NCBI RefSeq assembly: GCF_020026305.1
Contig: NZ_CP075691.1
Coordinates: 5,332,001 to 5,396,000, forward strand
Direction: 5' to 3'
Source of the DNA: Streptomyces sp. 135
GTDB lineage: Bacteria > Actinomycetota > Actinomycetes > Streptomycetales > Streptomycetaceae
DNA: 64,000 nt
In this document: positions 16,073 through 24,614 of the stretch, piece after piece
Position numbering within the stretch: position 1 is the stretch's first letter
Layout: each line of letters opens with the position of its first letter
Notes under the pieces: model-generated
Seen by the model: the letters and a program-made list of their open reading frames with translations, nothing else
The model's database searches: none
What the model was told of the DNA's origin: nothing
Position numbers and translations under genes: made by a program

Positions 16073-17410
16073 ATGAGCCTGCGCGACCGCGTGGCCCCCA
16101 TCCACCAGAGCGAGCCGAGCCGTGACGACGGCCTCGTCGCCGTCTACCGCTCCAAGCTCCTGGAGGAGATCGACCTCGCCGAGATGTCCTCGCTCACGGC
16201 CGCGGACCGCCGCGTCCGCCTGGAGCGCGTCCTCGGCCACATCATCAGCCGCGAGGGCCCCGTCCTCTCCACCTCCGAGCGCGCCCAGCTGATCCGCCGC
16301 GTCGTGGACGAGGCGCTCGGCCTCGGCGTCCTGGAACCGCTGCTAGCCGACACCTCCATCACGGAGATCATGGTCAACGGCCCCGACTCCGTCTTCGTGG
16401 AGCGCGGCGGACGCGTGGAGCAGCTCCCGCTCCGCTTCGCCTCCAACGACCAGCTGATGCAGACCATCGAACGCATCGTCTCCACGGTCAACCGCCGCGT
16501 CGACGAGTCGAACCCCATGGTCGACGCCCGCCTGCCCACCGGCGAGCGCGTCAACGTGATCATCCCGCCGCTCGCCCTGACCGGAGCCACCCTCACCATC
16601 CGCCGCTTCCCGCGCGCGTACACGCTCTCCGAACTGATCGGCCTCGGCTCGCTCGACGAGCACATGCTGATGCTGCTCGCCGCGTTCGTGCGCGCCCGCT
16701 TCAACCTCATCGTCAGCGGCGGCACGGGCAGTGGCAAGACGACCCTCCTCAACGCGCTCTCCGGCCTGATCCCCGCCCACGAACGCATCATCACCATCGA
16801 GGACTCCGCCGAACTCCAGCTCCAGCAGGACCACGTCGTGCGCCTGGAGTCCCGGCCCGCCAACGTCGAGGGCAAGGGCCAGATCACCATCCGCGACCTC
16901 GTCCGCAACAGCCTGCGCATGCGCCCCGACCGCATCATCGTCGGCGAGGTCCGCGGCGGCGAGACCCTCGACATGCTCCAGGCGATGTCGACGGGCCACG
17001 ACGGCTCGCTGGCGACCGTCCACGCGAACACGGCGGAGGACGCGCTCATGCGCCTCCAGACCCTCGGCTCCATGTCGGAGGTGCAGATCCCCTTCGAGGC
17101 GCTGAAGGACCAGATCAACTCGGCCGTCGACGTCGTCATCCAGCTCGCCCGGCACAGCGACGGCTCCCGCAAGATCTCCGAGATCGTGCTGCTCGTCTCG
17201 CACGGGCGCCAGCAGTTCCGCATCGCCCCGGTCACCCGCTTCGTGCCGCACCCGGTAGGAGCCGACCGCGTCGTGCGCGGCCGCTTCGAACACCTGCCGC
17301 TGCCACGCGAGACCGCCGACAAGCTGTATGGGGCGGGGGAGCCGGTGCCGCCGGCGTACGGGGTGGCGCGGACCGCCGACGTACTCGACACGAGGGAGGC
17401 GATGGGATGA
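16073..17410 (+). CDS. cpaF: CpaF/TadA pilus assembly ATPase
   Basis: The 445-aa secretion ATPase has the CpaF N-terminal helical domain, Walker A SGGTGSGKTTLL (around 215-226), the Asp box region ITIEDSAELQL, Walker B IIVGEVRGGE and the His box SLATVHANT. It powers assembly of the Flp pilus from the cytoplasmic face. An in-frame TTG at 16061 is possible, but the ATG at 16073 is chosen with AAGGAGG and GAAGGA upstream. Conserved with TadB/TadC downstream. Confidence 0.93.
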   Translation: MSLRDRVAPIHQSEPSRDDGLVAVYRSKLLEEIDLAEMSSLTAADRRVRLERVLGHIISREGPVLSTSERAQLIRRVVDEALGLGVLEPLLADTSITEIMVNGPDSVFVERGGRVEQLPLRFASNDQLMQTIERIVSTVNRRVDESNPMVDARLPTGERVNVIIPPLALTGATLTIRRFPRAYTLSELIGLGSLDEHMLMLLAAFVRARFNLIVSGGTGSGKTTLLNALSGLIPAHERIITIEDSAELQLQQDHVVRLESRPANVEGKGQITIRDLVRNSLRMRPDRIIVGEVRGGETLDMLQAMSTGHDGSLATVHANTAEDALMRLQTLGSMSEVQIPFEALKDQINSAVDVVIQLARHSDGSRKISEIVLLVSHGRQQFRIAPVTRFVPHPVGADRVVRGRFEHLPLPRETADKLYGAGEPVPPAYGVARTADVLDTREAMG

Positions 17411-17423
17411 GGGGGCGGGGATC

Positions 17424-17530
17424 GTGCGGGGCGGGACTTCGCCGGGCCGGAGTTCGCCGGGCGGGACTGCGCCCGGCGGGACTGTGCCGGACGGGTCTTC
17501 GCCAGGCCGGGCTTTGCCGGGCGGGAGGGG
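17424..17530. repeat. 15-bp tandem repeats between cpaF and tadB
   Basis: Six or more imperfect GC-rich 15-bp units of the type CGGGACTTCGCCGGG fill the spacer. In the tadB frame they read as a pentapeptide repeat (TSPGR, SSPGG, TAPGG, TVPDG, SSPGR, ALPGG). They could be translated if a GTG at 17424 were used. Confidence 0.7.
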
Positions 17531-17537
17531 GCCCACG

Positions 17538-18485
17538 ATGACCGACCCCGCGCTGCTCGCCCTGGGGGCCACCATCCTGACCGGCACGCTCGCCGTCGCG
17601 GGCGTCCACTCCTACGCGTCGGGCCGCGCCCAGCGCCAGGCCCTGGTCGACCGGCTGGCGCTCGGGCCCGGCACGGGGGACGGCGGCCCGCCCGGCCGCG
17701 CACGCCGTTTCGTGGCCGTCGACCGCCGCCTGCGCCGCACCCGCCTGGGCCGCGCCATCCACCTGCGGTTGTCCTCGACGGGCCTGGATCTGACCGCGGG
17801 CGAGTTCTTCACCTACGTCGTCGCCGTCGTCGCGGCGCTCTGGCTGCTGGCGGCGGCCACGCTCGCGCCCTTCTTCGGCCCGGTCGCGGGGCTGGTGGCG
17901 GTATGGGGCGCCGTCGCCTTCCTCAACTGGCAGCGCCAGAAGCGCATCGAGGCGTTCATCAACCAGCTTCCCGACGTCGCCCGCATCCTGGCCAACGCGA
18001 CGGCGGCCGGCCTGGCCCTGCGCACCTCCCTCGCGATGGCGGCGGAGGAACTGGAGGCCCCGGCCGGCGAGGAACTCTCCCACGTGGCCGACCAGTTGAC
18101 CCTTGGCCGCTCCATCGACGACACCCTCGGCGAACTGGCCGAACGCCTCCCGTCCCGCGAGCTCATCGTCCTCGTCACGACGCTCGTCCTGTCCAACAAG
18201 GCGGGCGGCACGGTGGTCAACTCCCTGCGCAACCTCACCCAGACCCTGGAGGACAGGAAGGAGACGCGGCGCGAGGTCCGCACGATGCTGTCGGAGGTCC
18301 ACGCGACGGCGTTCACGGTCCCCCTGCTCGGCCTCGGCTCGCTGCTCCTGATCAACTCCTCCAACGAAGGGGCCCTGGAGCGCGTGACCGGCTCCCCGGT
18401 GGGCCAGACGCTGATCCTGATCTCCCTGGGGCTGTACGGGATCGGCTTCTTCGTCATCCGACGCCTCGGCAAGATCGAGGTCTAG
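17538..18485 (+). CDS. tadB: TadB inner-membrane platform protein
   Basis: The 315-aa type II secretion F-domain protein has membrane helices near residues 5-25, 95-130 and 265-310. The cytoplasmic T2SSF domain is marked by FINQLPDVARILANATAAGLALRTSL. TadB and TadC form the membrane platform driven by CpaF. ATG at 17538 with GGGAGGGGG upstream; the frame stays open through the upstream repeats, so a longer N-terminus cannot be excluded. Confidence 0.88.
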   Translation: MTDPALLALGATILTGTLAVAGVHSYASGRAQRQALVDRLALGPGTGDGGPPGRARRFVAVDRRLRRTRLGRAIHLRLSSTGLDLTAGEFFTYVVAVVAALWLLAAATLAPFFGPVAGLVAVWGAVAFLNWQRQKRIEAFINQLPDVARILANATAAGLALRTSLAMAAEELEAPAGEELSHVADQLTLGRSIDDTLGELAERLPSRELIVLVTTLVLSNKAGGTVVNSLRNLTQTLEDRKETRREVRTMLSEVHATAFTVPLLGLGSLLLINSSNEGALERVTGSPVGQTLILISLGLYGIGFFVIRRLGKIEV

Positions 18486-18513
18486 AAATGCCGGTACGGG
18501 AAGGGGAGTTACG

Positions 18514-19404
18514 TTGCTGGGCTTGCTGCTAGCGGTCGCGATGGGCCTCGCCGTGGCCGGCGTCTGCCAGGGCGTCCGCATGTACCGCGCGGACGCGAAG
18601 CTGCCCGCCGACCTGGCCGTCGCCCTGGAGGTCGGCGCCACCCGCGTCTCGGCGACGGGCTCGGCGGTGGACCGGCTCGGCATGCGCTTCGCACCCCTCG
18701 TCCTGCGCCTGATGGGCCGGCGGCGGGTCGACGCCAAGCGCCGCCGGATCGACATGGCGGGCAACCCCGGGGGCCTGACCATCGACCGCTACGGGGCACG
18801 GCGGGCGGTCTACGGCATCTTCGGAGTCGTCCTCGGCCTGGTGTTCCTCGTGAACGGCTCCCCGCTCTTCGGTCTGCTCACCCTCGCCTTCGGGGCGACG
18901 GCGGCGGACGCGCTGATCTGGCAGGCGATCCGCGAACGCCGCGAGGTCATCGACCGCACGCTCCCCGACTTCCTGGACGTCCTCGCCGTCGTCGTCTCGG
19001 CGGGCCTCGGCTTCCGGCAGGCGCTGGACCGGGTGGCGGAGCGGTACGAGGGGCCCTGGGCGGACGAACTGCGGATCACGCTGCGCCAGATGGACATGGG
19101 GGTCAGCCGCCGCCAGGCCTTCGACGAGCTGCGCCGGCGGAACGCGTCGGAGCAGGTCGCCCAGTTCGTCTCGGCGCTCCAGCAGGGCGAGGAGCTGGGC
19201 TCGCCCATCGCGGACACGCTCATCCAGCTGGCCACGGACATGCGGCGCACGGACGCCCAGAATTCGCGCCGCAGGGCCGCGAAGACCATTCCCAAGGCGA
19301 CGATGGTGACGCTGGTCTTCATGTTGCCGGCCACGATGATTTTGATCGCGGCGGGCATGTTCCTCGGCTCGGGGTCGGACTTCGGTTCGATTCTGGGGCG
19401 CTGA
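18514..19404 (+). CDS. tadC: TadC inner-membrane platform protein
   Basis: The 296-aa second T2SSF-domain protein has helices at residues 1-20, around 105-135 and at the end (MVTLVFMLPATMILIAAGMF). LPDFLDVLAVVVSAGLGFRQ begins the cytoplasmic domain. A TTG start at 18514 is used with AAGGGGAG five bases upstream; no ATG or GTG in frame is better placed. It partners TadB in the Tad machine. Confidence 0.88.
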   Translation: MLGLLLAVAMGLAVAGVCQGVRMYRADAKLPADLAVALEVGATRVSATGSAVDRLGMRFAPLVLRLMGRRRVDAKRRRIDMAGNPGGLTIDRYGARRAVYGIFGVVLGLVFLVNGSPLFGLLTLAFGATAADALIWQAIRERREVIDRTLPDFLDVLAVVVSAGLGFRQALDRVAERYEGPWADELRITLRQMDMGVSRRQAFDELRRRNASEQVAQFVSALQQGEELGSPIADTLIQLATDMRRTDAQNSRRRAAKTIPKATMVTLVFMLPATMILIAAGMFLGSGSDFGSILGR

Positions 19405-19640
19405 TCTGGGCGCCGATGAAAAGACGTCCGTCAACTGTGCGAAAGCCCTTCGCGGGTGCAATGTGGTGTGGGACAGTCGGGGTTGAGTTCACGGTTCGCG
19501 GGAGGGGGCTTCGTGCATGGTGATCTCACCGAGAGGGAAGAGAATCCGCCAACTTGCGGACGAGCGGCGCCCGTCTGGCCGCCGGTCCCGCAGAGTTGTT
19601 GCCGGCAGTCGTCGAATCGGGTGGGAGAGAAGGGGCCGTC

Positions 19641-19859
19641 GTGCTGAAGGAACGCGCGCTCAGAGTCTGGGTCGACTGGACGGTGACTGTCGCTTCGCGG
19701 GTCCGGGGGAGGGGGCGGGACGCGGGGGCGGGGTTCGTGGAGTATGCGGGGTTGATGATTCTTATTGCGGGGATCTATACGTTGATCGACGGCCTGGCCC
19801 TCGACAACAAGATCTCCACGGCAATCGGCAATGCGGTGAGCGACGTCGTCGGAGGGTGA
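19641..19859 (+). CDS. flp: Flp-type pilin
   Basis: The 72-aa protein has a leader rich in Arg, then GAGFVEYAGLMILIAGIYTL: a Gly cleavage region followed by the hydrophobic helix with the conserved Glu-Tyr pair of Flp pilins. The short tail ends AIGNAVSDVVGG. This should be the main pilus subunit. GTG start with GAAGGGG upstream. The 236-bp gap before it, longer than others in the locus, probably contains its own promoter. Its stop overlaps the next start (GTGA). Confidence 0.85.
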   Translation: MLKERALRVWVDWTVTVASRVRGRGRDAGAGFVEYAGLMILIAGIYTLIDGLALDNKISTAIGNAVSDVVGG

Positions 19860-20464
19860 CGCGTAGCCACCTGCGGAGCGACTTAGGGCAGACCCTCCCC
19901 ATTTACATCTGGCTCACGGGGATTCTGCTCTTTGTTGCGTTCGCCTTCTTTGCGTTCGCCCAGGCTGCATCCGCACGTAACGGAGCCCAGTCGGCGGCGG
20001 ACGCGGCTGCGTTGGCGGCGGCCCAGGACTCCCGGGACGAGCTGGTCGAAGGGCTGGGCCTGTCCATCGGCGAGGGAGACGACTGGCTCGACTGGCTGGC
20101 AGGTGACAAGTACACCGGCGCCGGATCGCAGGGAGCCGCCGATGCGCTGGCCGCGCAGAACGATTCGACGGTCATTGGTCTTTCACCCGCCGAGGTGAAC
20201 GGCTTTCCAGGCTTCCGGGTAGAGGTCCGAACCAACTACACCGTGGGCGACTCGATCATTCCGGGTACCGAGTCCAAGCATGCGAACGCCGAGGCCACCG
20301 CCATCATCGAACCGCGTTGCGATGTCGATCCATCAGCGGACCCCGAGAAGGTCGTGGAATTCGACTGCGACGGCGAAGAGTCCTTCGAGATCGATCCGGA
20401 CGACTTTGAACGAGGTGATCTTCCGGATGCCTCCGTCCTCTTCTCTGTCCACCTGGCCGGCTGA
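19856..20464 (+). CDS. TadG-like Tad pilus-associated protein
   Basis: The 202-aa protein has DLGQTLPIYIWLTGILLFVAFAFFAFAQ, the N-terminal helix of TadG/TadE-like proteins, then ARNGAQSAADAAALAAAQ, the hallmark post-helix sequence of TadG family members. The acidic C-terminal domain is extracytoplasmic with two Cys. It is translationally coupled to the pilin gene by a GTGA overlap. Probably an anchoring or minor component of the pilus. Confidence 0.8.
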   Translation: MTRSHLRSDLGQTLPIYIWLTGILLFVAFAFFAFAQAASARNGAQSAADAAALAAAQDSRDELVEGLGLSIGEGDDWLDWLAGDKYTGAGSQGAADALAAQNDSTVIGLSPAEVNGFPGFRVEVRTNYTVGDSIIPGTESKHANAEATAIIEPRCDVDPSADPEKVVEFDCDGEESFEIDPDDFERGDLPDASVLFSVHLAG

Positions 20465-20489
20465 CCGGCGAAGGAAGGAAGCGGTAGTG

Positions 20490-21080
20490 ATGAGTATTCG
20501 GCTTTCCATGCCGGCCCGCAGGTCAATGGCTGCTGTGGTGATCACGGCCGGGCTGGTCCTCACCGCCGTCGGCTGCGGCGGAGGTGGGGACGGAGACGAG
20601 CCCGACAAGACATCCAAGTCGACCGCGCCTCCCAATAGAGGTGACGGTAAGGACAAGGGTTCCCAGGAGCCTGCCGAGGACCGGACCATGGCCGAAGCCA
20701 AGGGTGACGGGGTGACCCTCGTGATCACTTCAGCTAATCGTGACGAAGGTGGTTTCGTCACGGTCTCAGGAAAAGTGACCAACACGTCGGGTGGCCTGTG
20801 GACGGGCGGCCAATGGCGCGGTGACGAGAAAGAGCTGCAGAAGAACGGCGGATCTGTCGCCGGGGCGAGCCTCGTGGACGGTGAGGGAAAGAAGAGATAC
20901 CTGGTCCTGCGGGACACGAGTGGGCGGTGCCTTTGCACCAAGTTTGAGGGCGGTCTCGATTCGGGGCAGACCGTCGACTGGTTCGCCCAGTTCCCCGCAC
21001 CCCCGGATGGCATCGACAAGGTCACCTTCCAAGTGGGGTCGATGCCCCCCGCCCCCATAGAACTCTCCGAGGGTGAGTAA
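20490..21080 (+). CDS. Lipoprotein in the tad locus
   Basis: The 196-aa protein has a signal peptide ending in the lipobox LTAVGC (Cys around residue 29), a charged linker rich in Asp, Lys and Pro, then a beta-rich domain (GVTLVITSANRDEGGFVTVSGKVTN) with a CLC motif. It should be lipid-anchored on the outer face of the membrane. A GTG three bases upstream is an alternative start; GAAGGAAG lies upstream. It sits between TadG-like and OmpA-like genes, suggesting a role in holding or assembling the pilus at the wall. Confidence 0.75.
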   Translation: MSIRLSMPARRSMAAVVITAGLVLTAVGCGGGGDGDEPDKTSKSTAPPNRGDGKDKGSQEPAEDRTMAEAKGDGVTLVITSANRDEGGFVTVSGKVTNTSGGLWTGGQWRGDEKELQKNGGSVAGASLVDGEGKKRYLVLRDTSGRCLCTKFEGGLDSGQTVDWFAQFPAPPDGIDKVTFQVGSMPPAPIELSEGE

Positions 21081-21083
21081 CCC

Positions 21084-21815
21084 ATGACCCGCCCCCACCT
21101 CCGCACCGCCACCGCCACCGCCACAACCACCGCCACCCTCACCGCCCTGCTCCTCCTCCTCGCCCCCACCCCCGCCTGGGCCGACGGCGGCGACCCCACC
21201 GCACCCCCCGGCAGCACCACCACCTCCCCGCCCCCCGAAGTCGACTCCAACAGCCCGGGGCTGAAGCTGGCCGACGGGGCCACGCTCGCGCCCGCCAAGG
21301 TGCTGGACATCAAGTCCGTCGTCGAGGACCTCGGCGGTGAGGAGCGCCGCGAGGACACCAACACGGACGTGAAGTTCGCGCTCCAGGCGGAGGTCCTGTT
21401 CCCCAAGGACAGCGCGGAGCTGAACCCGGAGGCGAACGCCCGCATCAAGGCCATCGCCGAGGAGGCCAAGGCGCAGAAGGCCACGGACGTCAGGGTCTTC
21501 GGCTTCACGGACAACCTCGGCTCCTACGGCCACGGCAAGAAGCTCTCCCGCGAACGCGCGGAGGCGGTGCACGACGAGCTGGCGGGGCACCTCGGCCCCG
21601 AGGTCACCTTCTCCGTGCGCGGCTACAGCGAGGACTACCCGATCGCGGACAACGGCTCCGAGGAGGGCCGCAAGAAGAACCGCCGAGTCGAGGTCTCGTT
21701 CCCCCGAGGAGCAACCGGCACCGGAAGCACCACAGGCACCGGCACCGGAAACACCACAGGCACCGGCACCGGAAACACCACAGGCACCGGCACCGGCACG
21801 AACGCCACCGGCTGA
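21084..21815 (+). CDS. Secreted OmpA-domain (peptidoglycan-binding) protein
   Basis: The 243-aa protein has a signal peptide (Thr/Ala-rich, ending TPAWADG), then an OmpA-C domain. VLFPKDSAELNPEANARIKAI, FGFTDNLGSYGHGKKLSRERA and KKNRRVEVSF match peptidoglycan-binding OmpA/Pal folds. In a Gram-positive this probably ties the pilus system to the wall. The C-terminus is a Gly/Thr/Asn low-complexity tail encoded by three 24-bp repeats. It starts 3 bp after the lipoprotein gene. Confidence 0.88.
   Translation: MTRPHLRTATATATTTATLTALLLLLAPTPAWADGGDPTAPPGSTTTSPPPEVDSNSPGLKLADGATLAPAKVLDIKSVVEDLGGEERREDTNTDVKFALQAEVLFPKDSAELNPEANARIKAIAEEAKAQKATDVRVFGFTDNLGSYGHGKKLSRERAEAVHDELAGHLGPEVTFSVRGYSEDYPIADNGSEEGRKKNRRVEVSFPRGATGTGSTTGTGTGNTTGTGTGNTTGTGTGTNATG
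21729..21800 (+). repeat. Three 24-bp tandem repeats at the 3' end of the ompA-like gene
   Basis: Units at 21729, 21753 and 21777 are identical except for the last four bases of the third. They encode an 8-residue TTGTGTGN-type unit, so copy-number change would keep frame and alter tail length. Confidence 0.9.
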
Positions 21816-21868
21816 ACACGTCCCCGAAGCGCTGCCGACGGAGGACCCCGCTACGCCAGGATTGCCCC

Positions 21869-22672
21869 ATGAGCAACAGCCCCAGCCACCCCGCCCGCCC
21901 CGCGCCCCATACCCTCGACGACTTCGACGACCTCGTCGCCGAGGCGGAGGCCGCGCCCACCGCCGGCTGGGACTTCTCCTGGTTCGAGGGCCGGGCCACC
22001 GAAGCGCGGCCCTCCTGGCGCTACGCCGAGGTCATGGCACAGCGCCTCGCGCGGGCGGAGGCCTCGCTCGACATCCAGACCGGCGGCGGCGAGGTGCTGG
22101 CCTCCGCCGCCACCCTGCCGCCCCTCGCCGTCGCCACGGAGGGCTGGCCCGCGAACGTCGCCAAGGCCACCGCGCTGCTGCACCCGCGAGGCGTGGCGGT
22201 GGTCGCCTCGCCCGAGGACGCCCCGCTGCCGTTCGCGGACGGCGCCTTCGACCTGGTCACCAGCCGCCATCCAGTGCGGGCCCGCTTCGGTGAGATCGCC
22301 CGCGTGCTGCGCCCCGGCGGCACGTACTTCGCGCAGCACGTCGGGCCCGCCAGCGCCTTCGAGGTCGTCGAGTACTTCCTCGGGCCGCAGCCGGCGGAGG
22401 TCAGGAACGGCCGCCACCCCGACCTGGAGCGCGCCGAGGCCGAGGCGGCGGGCCTGGAGGTCGTGGACCTGCGGGCCGAGCGACTGCGGATGGAGTTCTT
22501 CGACGTCGGAGCCGTCGTCCACTTCCTGCGCAAGGTGGTGTGGATGGTCCCGGACTTCAGCGTGGAGAAATACCGTCCCCGGCTGCGCGAGCTGCACGAC
22601 CGGATCCGGGCCGAAGGCCCCTTCGTGGCGCACAGCTCCCGCCACCTCTTCGACATCCGCAAGCCCGTATAG
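21869..22672 (+). CDS. Class I SAM-dependent methyltransferase
   Basis: The 267-aa Rossmann methyltransferase has motif I as LDIQTGGGEVL, motif II region WPANVAKA, an acidic-hydrophobic FDLVTSRHPV strand and ARVLRPGGTYFAQHVG (motif after beta-5). The C-terminal half (MEFFDVGAVVHFLRKVVW) matches a group of actinobacterial and Firmicutes methyltransferases of unknown substrate. It follows the tad locus on the same strand after 53 bp but is probably a separate unit. Confidence 0.85.
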   Translation: MSNSPSHPARPAPHTLDDFDDLVAEAEAAPTAGWDFSWFEGRATEARPSWRYAEVMAQRLARAEASLDIQTGGGEVLASAATLPPLAVATEGWPANVAKATALLHPRGVAVVASPEDAPLPFADGAFDLVTSRHPVRARFGEIARVLRPGGTYFAQHVGPASAFEVVEYFLGPQPAEVRNGRHPDLERAEAEAAGLEVVDLRAERLRMEFFDVGAVVHFLRKVVWMVPDFSVEKYRPRLRELHDRIRAEGPFVAHSSRHLFDIRKPV

Positions 22673-22728
22673 CCGCACAGTCGGTACTGTCATTCCGGTA
22701 AGTGACCGCGTGACAGGAGGAGTTGGCC

Positions 22729-23175
22729 GTGCGCAAGGAACGAGAGCCGTACGCCTGCGGGCTCGACGCCGCCGTGGACGTCGTCGGCGGCAAGTGGAAG
22801 CCCATGATCCTGTGGGCGCTGTACGCGGGCCGGACGCTGCGCTTCGGTGAGCTGAGGCGGCACATCCCCGGTGTCAGCGAGAAGATGCTGATCCAGCAGC
22901 TGCGCGAACTGGAGTCGGACGGCATCGTGCACCGCGAGGTCTACCGCGAGGTGCCGCCGAAGGTCGAGTACTCGCTGACCGACCTCGGCCAGTCCCTCAA
23001 CACGGCCCTGCTTCCCCTGGGGTTGTGGGGCGACCAGCACATGGAGCAGATCGTGGCCGGCAAGGCGAACGGCAGCGCCGACAGCAGCTACGGCACCAAC
23101 AACGGCACCGGCAAGGGCAGCGGCACCGGCACCGACGAGACGGACATGGCCAATAGGGCGCAGAACGCCGCCTGA
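22729..23175 (+). CDS. HxlR-family (DUF24) transcriptional regulator
   Basis: The 148-aa winged helix has the HxlR opening: a Cys in EPYACGLDAAVDVVGGKWKP, where redox-sensing family members carry their reactive Cys, then RTLRFGELRRHIPGVSEKML and a wing (VYREVPPKVEYSLTDLG). A low-complexity Gly/Ser/Thr/Asn tail of about 40 residues is unusual. GTG 22729 is chosen because AGGAGG lies 8 nt away; TTG 22723 would be too close. It may sense quinones, aldehydes or oxidants. Confidence 0.9.
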   Translation: MRKEREPYACGLDAAVDVVGGKWKPMILWALYAGRTLRFGELRRHIPGVSEKMLIQQLRELESDGIVHREVYREVPPKVEYSLTDLGQSLNTALLPLGLWGDQHMEQIVAGKANGSADSSYGTNNGTGKGSGTGTDETDMANRAQNAA

Positions 23176-23385
23176 TGGGGCGTTCCGGGCAAGGCCCGCC
23201 CACGCATCACCCGCATCGCACCGCCCCGCGGGCCCCAGAATCGAAGCCTTGATTCCGCATCGTTATCAATACTGGCTCGATCTGCCCCTACCCGTCACGT
23301 AAGTTCAGACCAAGGCTAATTCGCGTGAGCAAAGCTACGCGTGCGGTGCCGTGCGGTGGAGGGGGCCGCGCGGCACCGCGAGCCG

Positions 23386-23760
23386 TCATCCCGCGCCGTG
23401 CACGACGATCCGCGCACCCCGGCGTACGCCCCACTCGGCCAGCGACCCGGCAGCCGCCTCGATCACATGCCGGGCCCGCGGGCGCGGCACCCCGATCAGG
23501 CCCGGCGGCATCGTCCGCACGGACAGCACACGCCACTCGCGGTCCAGATACGCCACATCAACGGCGAACCGCATCCCCACGGTGTGCACGCCACGCGCCG
23601 GCGTCAGCAGCAGCGCCCCTGTCACACCCGTACGGCCGAGCAGCCCCCGTCGCCGCGCCCGCGCCGATCCCGCGATCTCCAGAGGGATCTCCGAGGCGCC
23701 TTCCGCGGAGATCGCCCCGCCGGGCTCCGGGGGCGGGCCGAAGACCTTCATCGTCGCCAT
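23386..23760 (-). CDS. DUF192 family protein
   Basis: The 124-aa protein has the DUF192 core: RRRGLLGRTGVTGALLL, then GVHTVGMRFAVDVAYLDREW and VLSVRTMPPGLIGVPRPRA, ending with an EAAAGSLAEWGVRRGARI helix-strand. No membrane anchor is present, unlike many homologues. Biochemical role is unknown; members are small beta-barrel proteins. In several actinobacteria, as I recall, it lies near tad genes. Confidence 0.85.
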   Translation of the reverse strand: MATMKVFGPPPEPGGAISAEGASEIPLEIAGSARARRRGLLGRTGVTGALLLTPARGVHTVGMRFAVDVAYLDREWRVLSVRTMPPGLIGVPRPRARHVIEAAAGSLAEWGVRRGARIVVHGAG

Positions 23761-23945
23761 CCGGCGAAGTTAGCGGCGCGCACACCCGGCGCGTCAAGCG
23801 CGCGAACGCCTGCGGGGTCCCCCGTGTGGAGTACGGCCGCGCCCGGCCGAAATCCGCCGCAGAACCCGGGATTCCGGCCCCAGAACGGGCTCGCGCAGTC
23901 GTCGCGTGGTCTCGGAGAGTAGTTGTGGCACGCCGATGCACGCGA

Positions 23946-24022
23946 AATCCCTTACGAAGGGTTATGGTGGAAACCCCCCCTCGGGCCGGTCCGTCTCCCC
24001 CCCACGGACCGGCCCGTTTTTT
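23946..24022 (+). ncRNA. Putative small RNA ending in a C-loop terminator (6C-RNA-like)
   Basis: A perfect 13-bp stem (23982-23994 with 24004-24016) encloses a loop holding seven C residues and is followed by six T, an unusually classical intrinsic terminator for Streptomyces. A second run of seven C lies at 23974-23980. No plus-strand gene ends within 800 bp upstream, so it should end a short non-coding transcript. Two C tracts recall the actinobacterial 6C RNA, but only one C-loop hairpin closes in my reading. The 5' end is uncertain. The rest of 23761-24091 shows no gene. Confidence 0.45.
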
Positions 24023-24091
24023 GTGCCCGCGTTCAGGCCGGGGCCCCGGTGGCGGCGGCGCCAAGATCCACGCGCCGTTATGGTCAGGTAC

Positions 24092-24568
24092 ATGTCTGAT
24101 CAGCTCCCCCCACCGCCCCAAGCCCCGCACCACCCGCAGGCGGGCCTCCCCGCCTACCCGGGCCCCGCGCAGGACCCCGGCCACGGCTACGGCCCGCAGG
24201 CCCCGCAGCGGATGCCCGGCGTCGTCCGCGCCGCGCAGATCATCACCTGGGCCCTCGCCGGGCTCACCGTCCTCGGCTCGGCCCTCGCGGTCGCCGTGGT
24301 CAACCCCGAGACGGGCGGCGCCGCCCTCGGGGTCAACCTCTGCCTCCTGGTCACGGCCGGCATGGCCTTCCGCTTCGGCAGCGTCGGCAACGGCATCCGC
24401 GTCACCTGCATCGTCCTGATGAGCGTGCAGACAGCGCTCGGCCTCGGGGGAGCGGCGAACGGCAACCCGGTGGGGCTGCTGCCCCTGCTCGGTGCCATCG
24501 CCGTCGTCGTCCTGCTCTCCCAGGGCGCCGCGGGCGCGTGGTTCAAGCGCCCGCGCGCCCATGGCTGA
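24092..24568 (+). CDS. Small membrane protein with Pro-rich N-terminus
   Basis: The 158-aa protein has a disordered Pro/Gln/His/Gly-rich stretch (1-42), then four hydrophobic segments (about 48-70, 77-95, 100-120, 128-148). This layout is common in Streptomyces hypothetical membrane proteins. No catalytic motif is seen. A start at 24080 (MVRYM) is also possible; neither has a clear ribosome site. Confidence 0.65.
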   Translation: MSDQLPPPPQAPHHPQAGLPAYPGPAQDPGHGYGPQAPQRMPGVVRAAQIITWALAGLTVLGSALAVAVVNPETGGAALGVNLCLLVTAGMAFRFGSVGNGIRVTCIVLMSVQTALGLGGAANGNPVGLLPLLGAIAVVVLLSQGAAGAWFKRPRAHG

Positions 24569-24614
24569 CCCGGCGCGCCCGCCCCGTACGCGGCTGACGC
24601 GCCGAGCCGACGCG

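Noticed and set aside
19456..19647. 63-codon frame before the pilin gene
   Set aside because: Cys/Pro/Arg-rich with no ribosome site and overlapping the likely pilin promoter.
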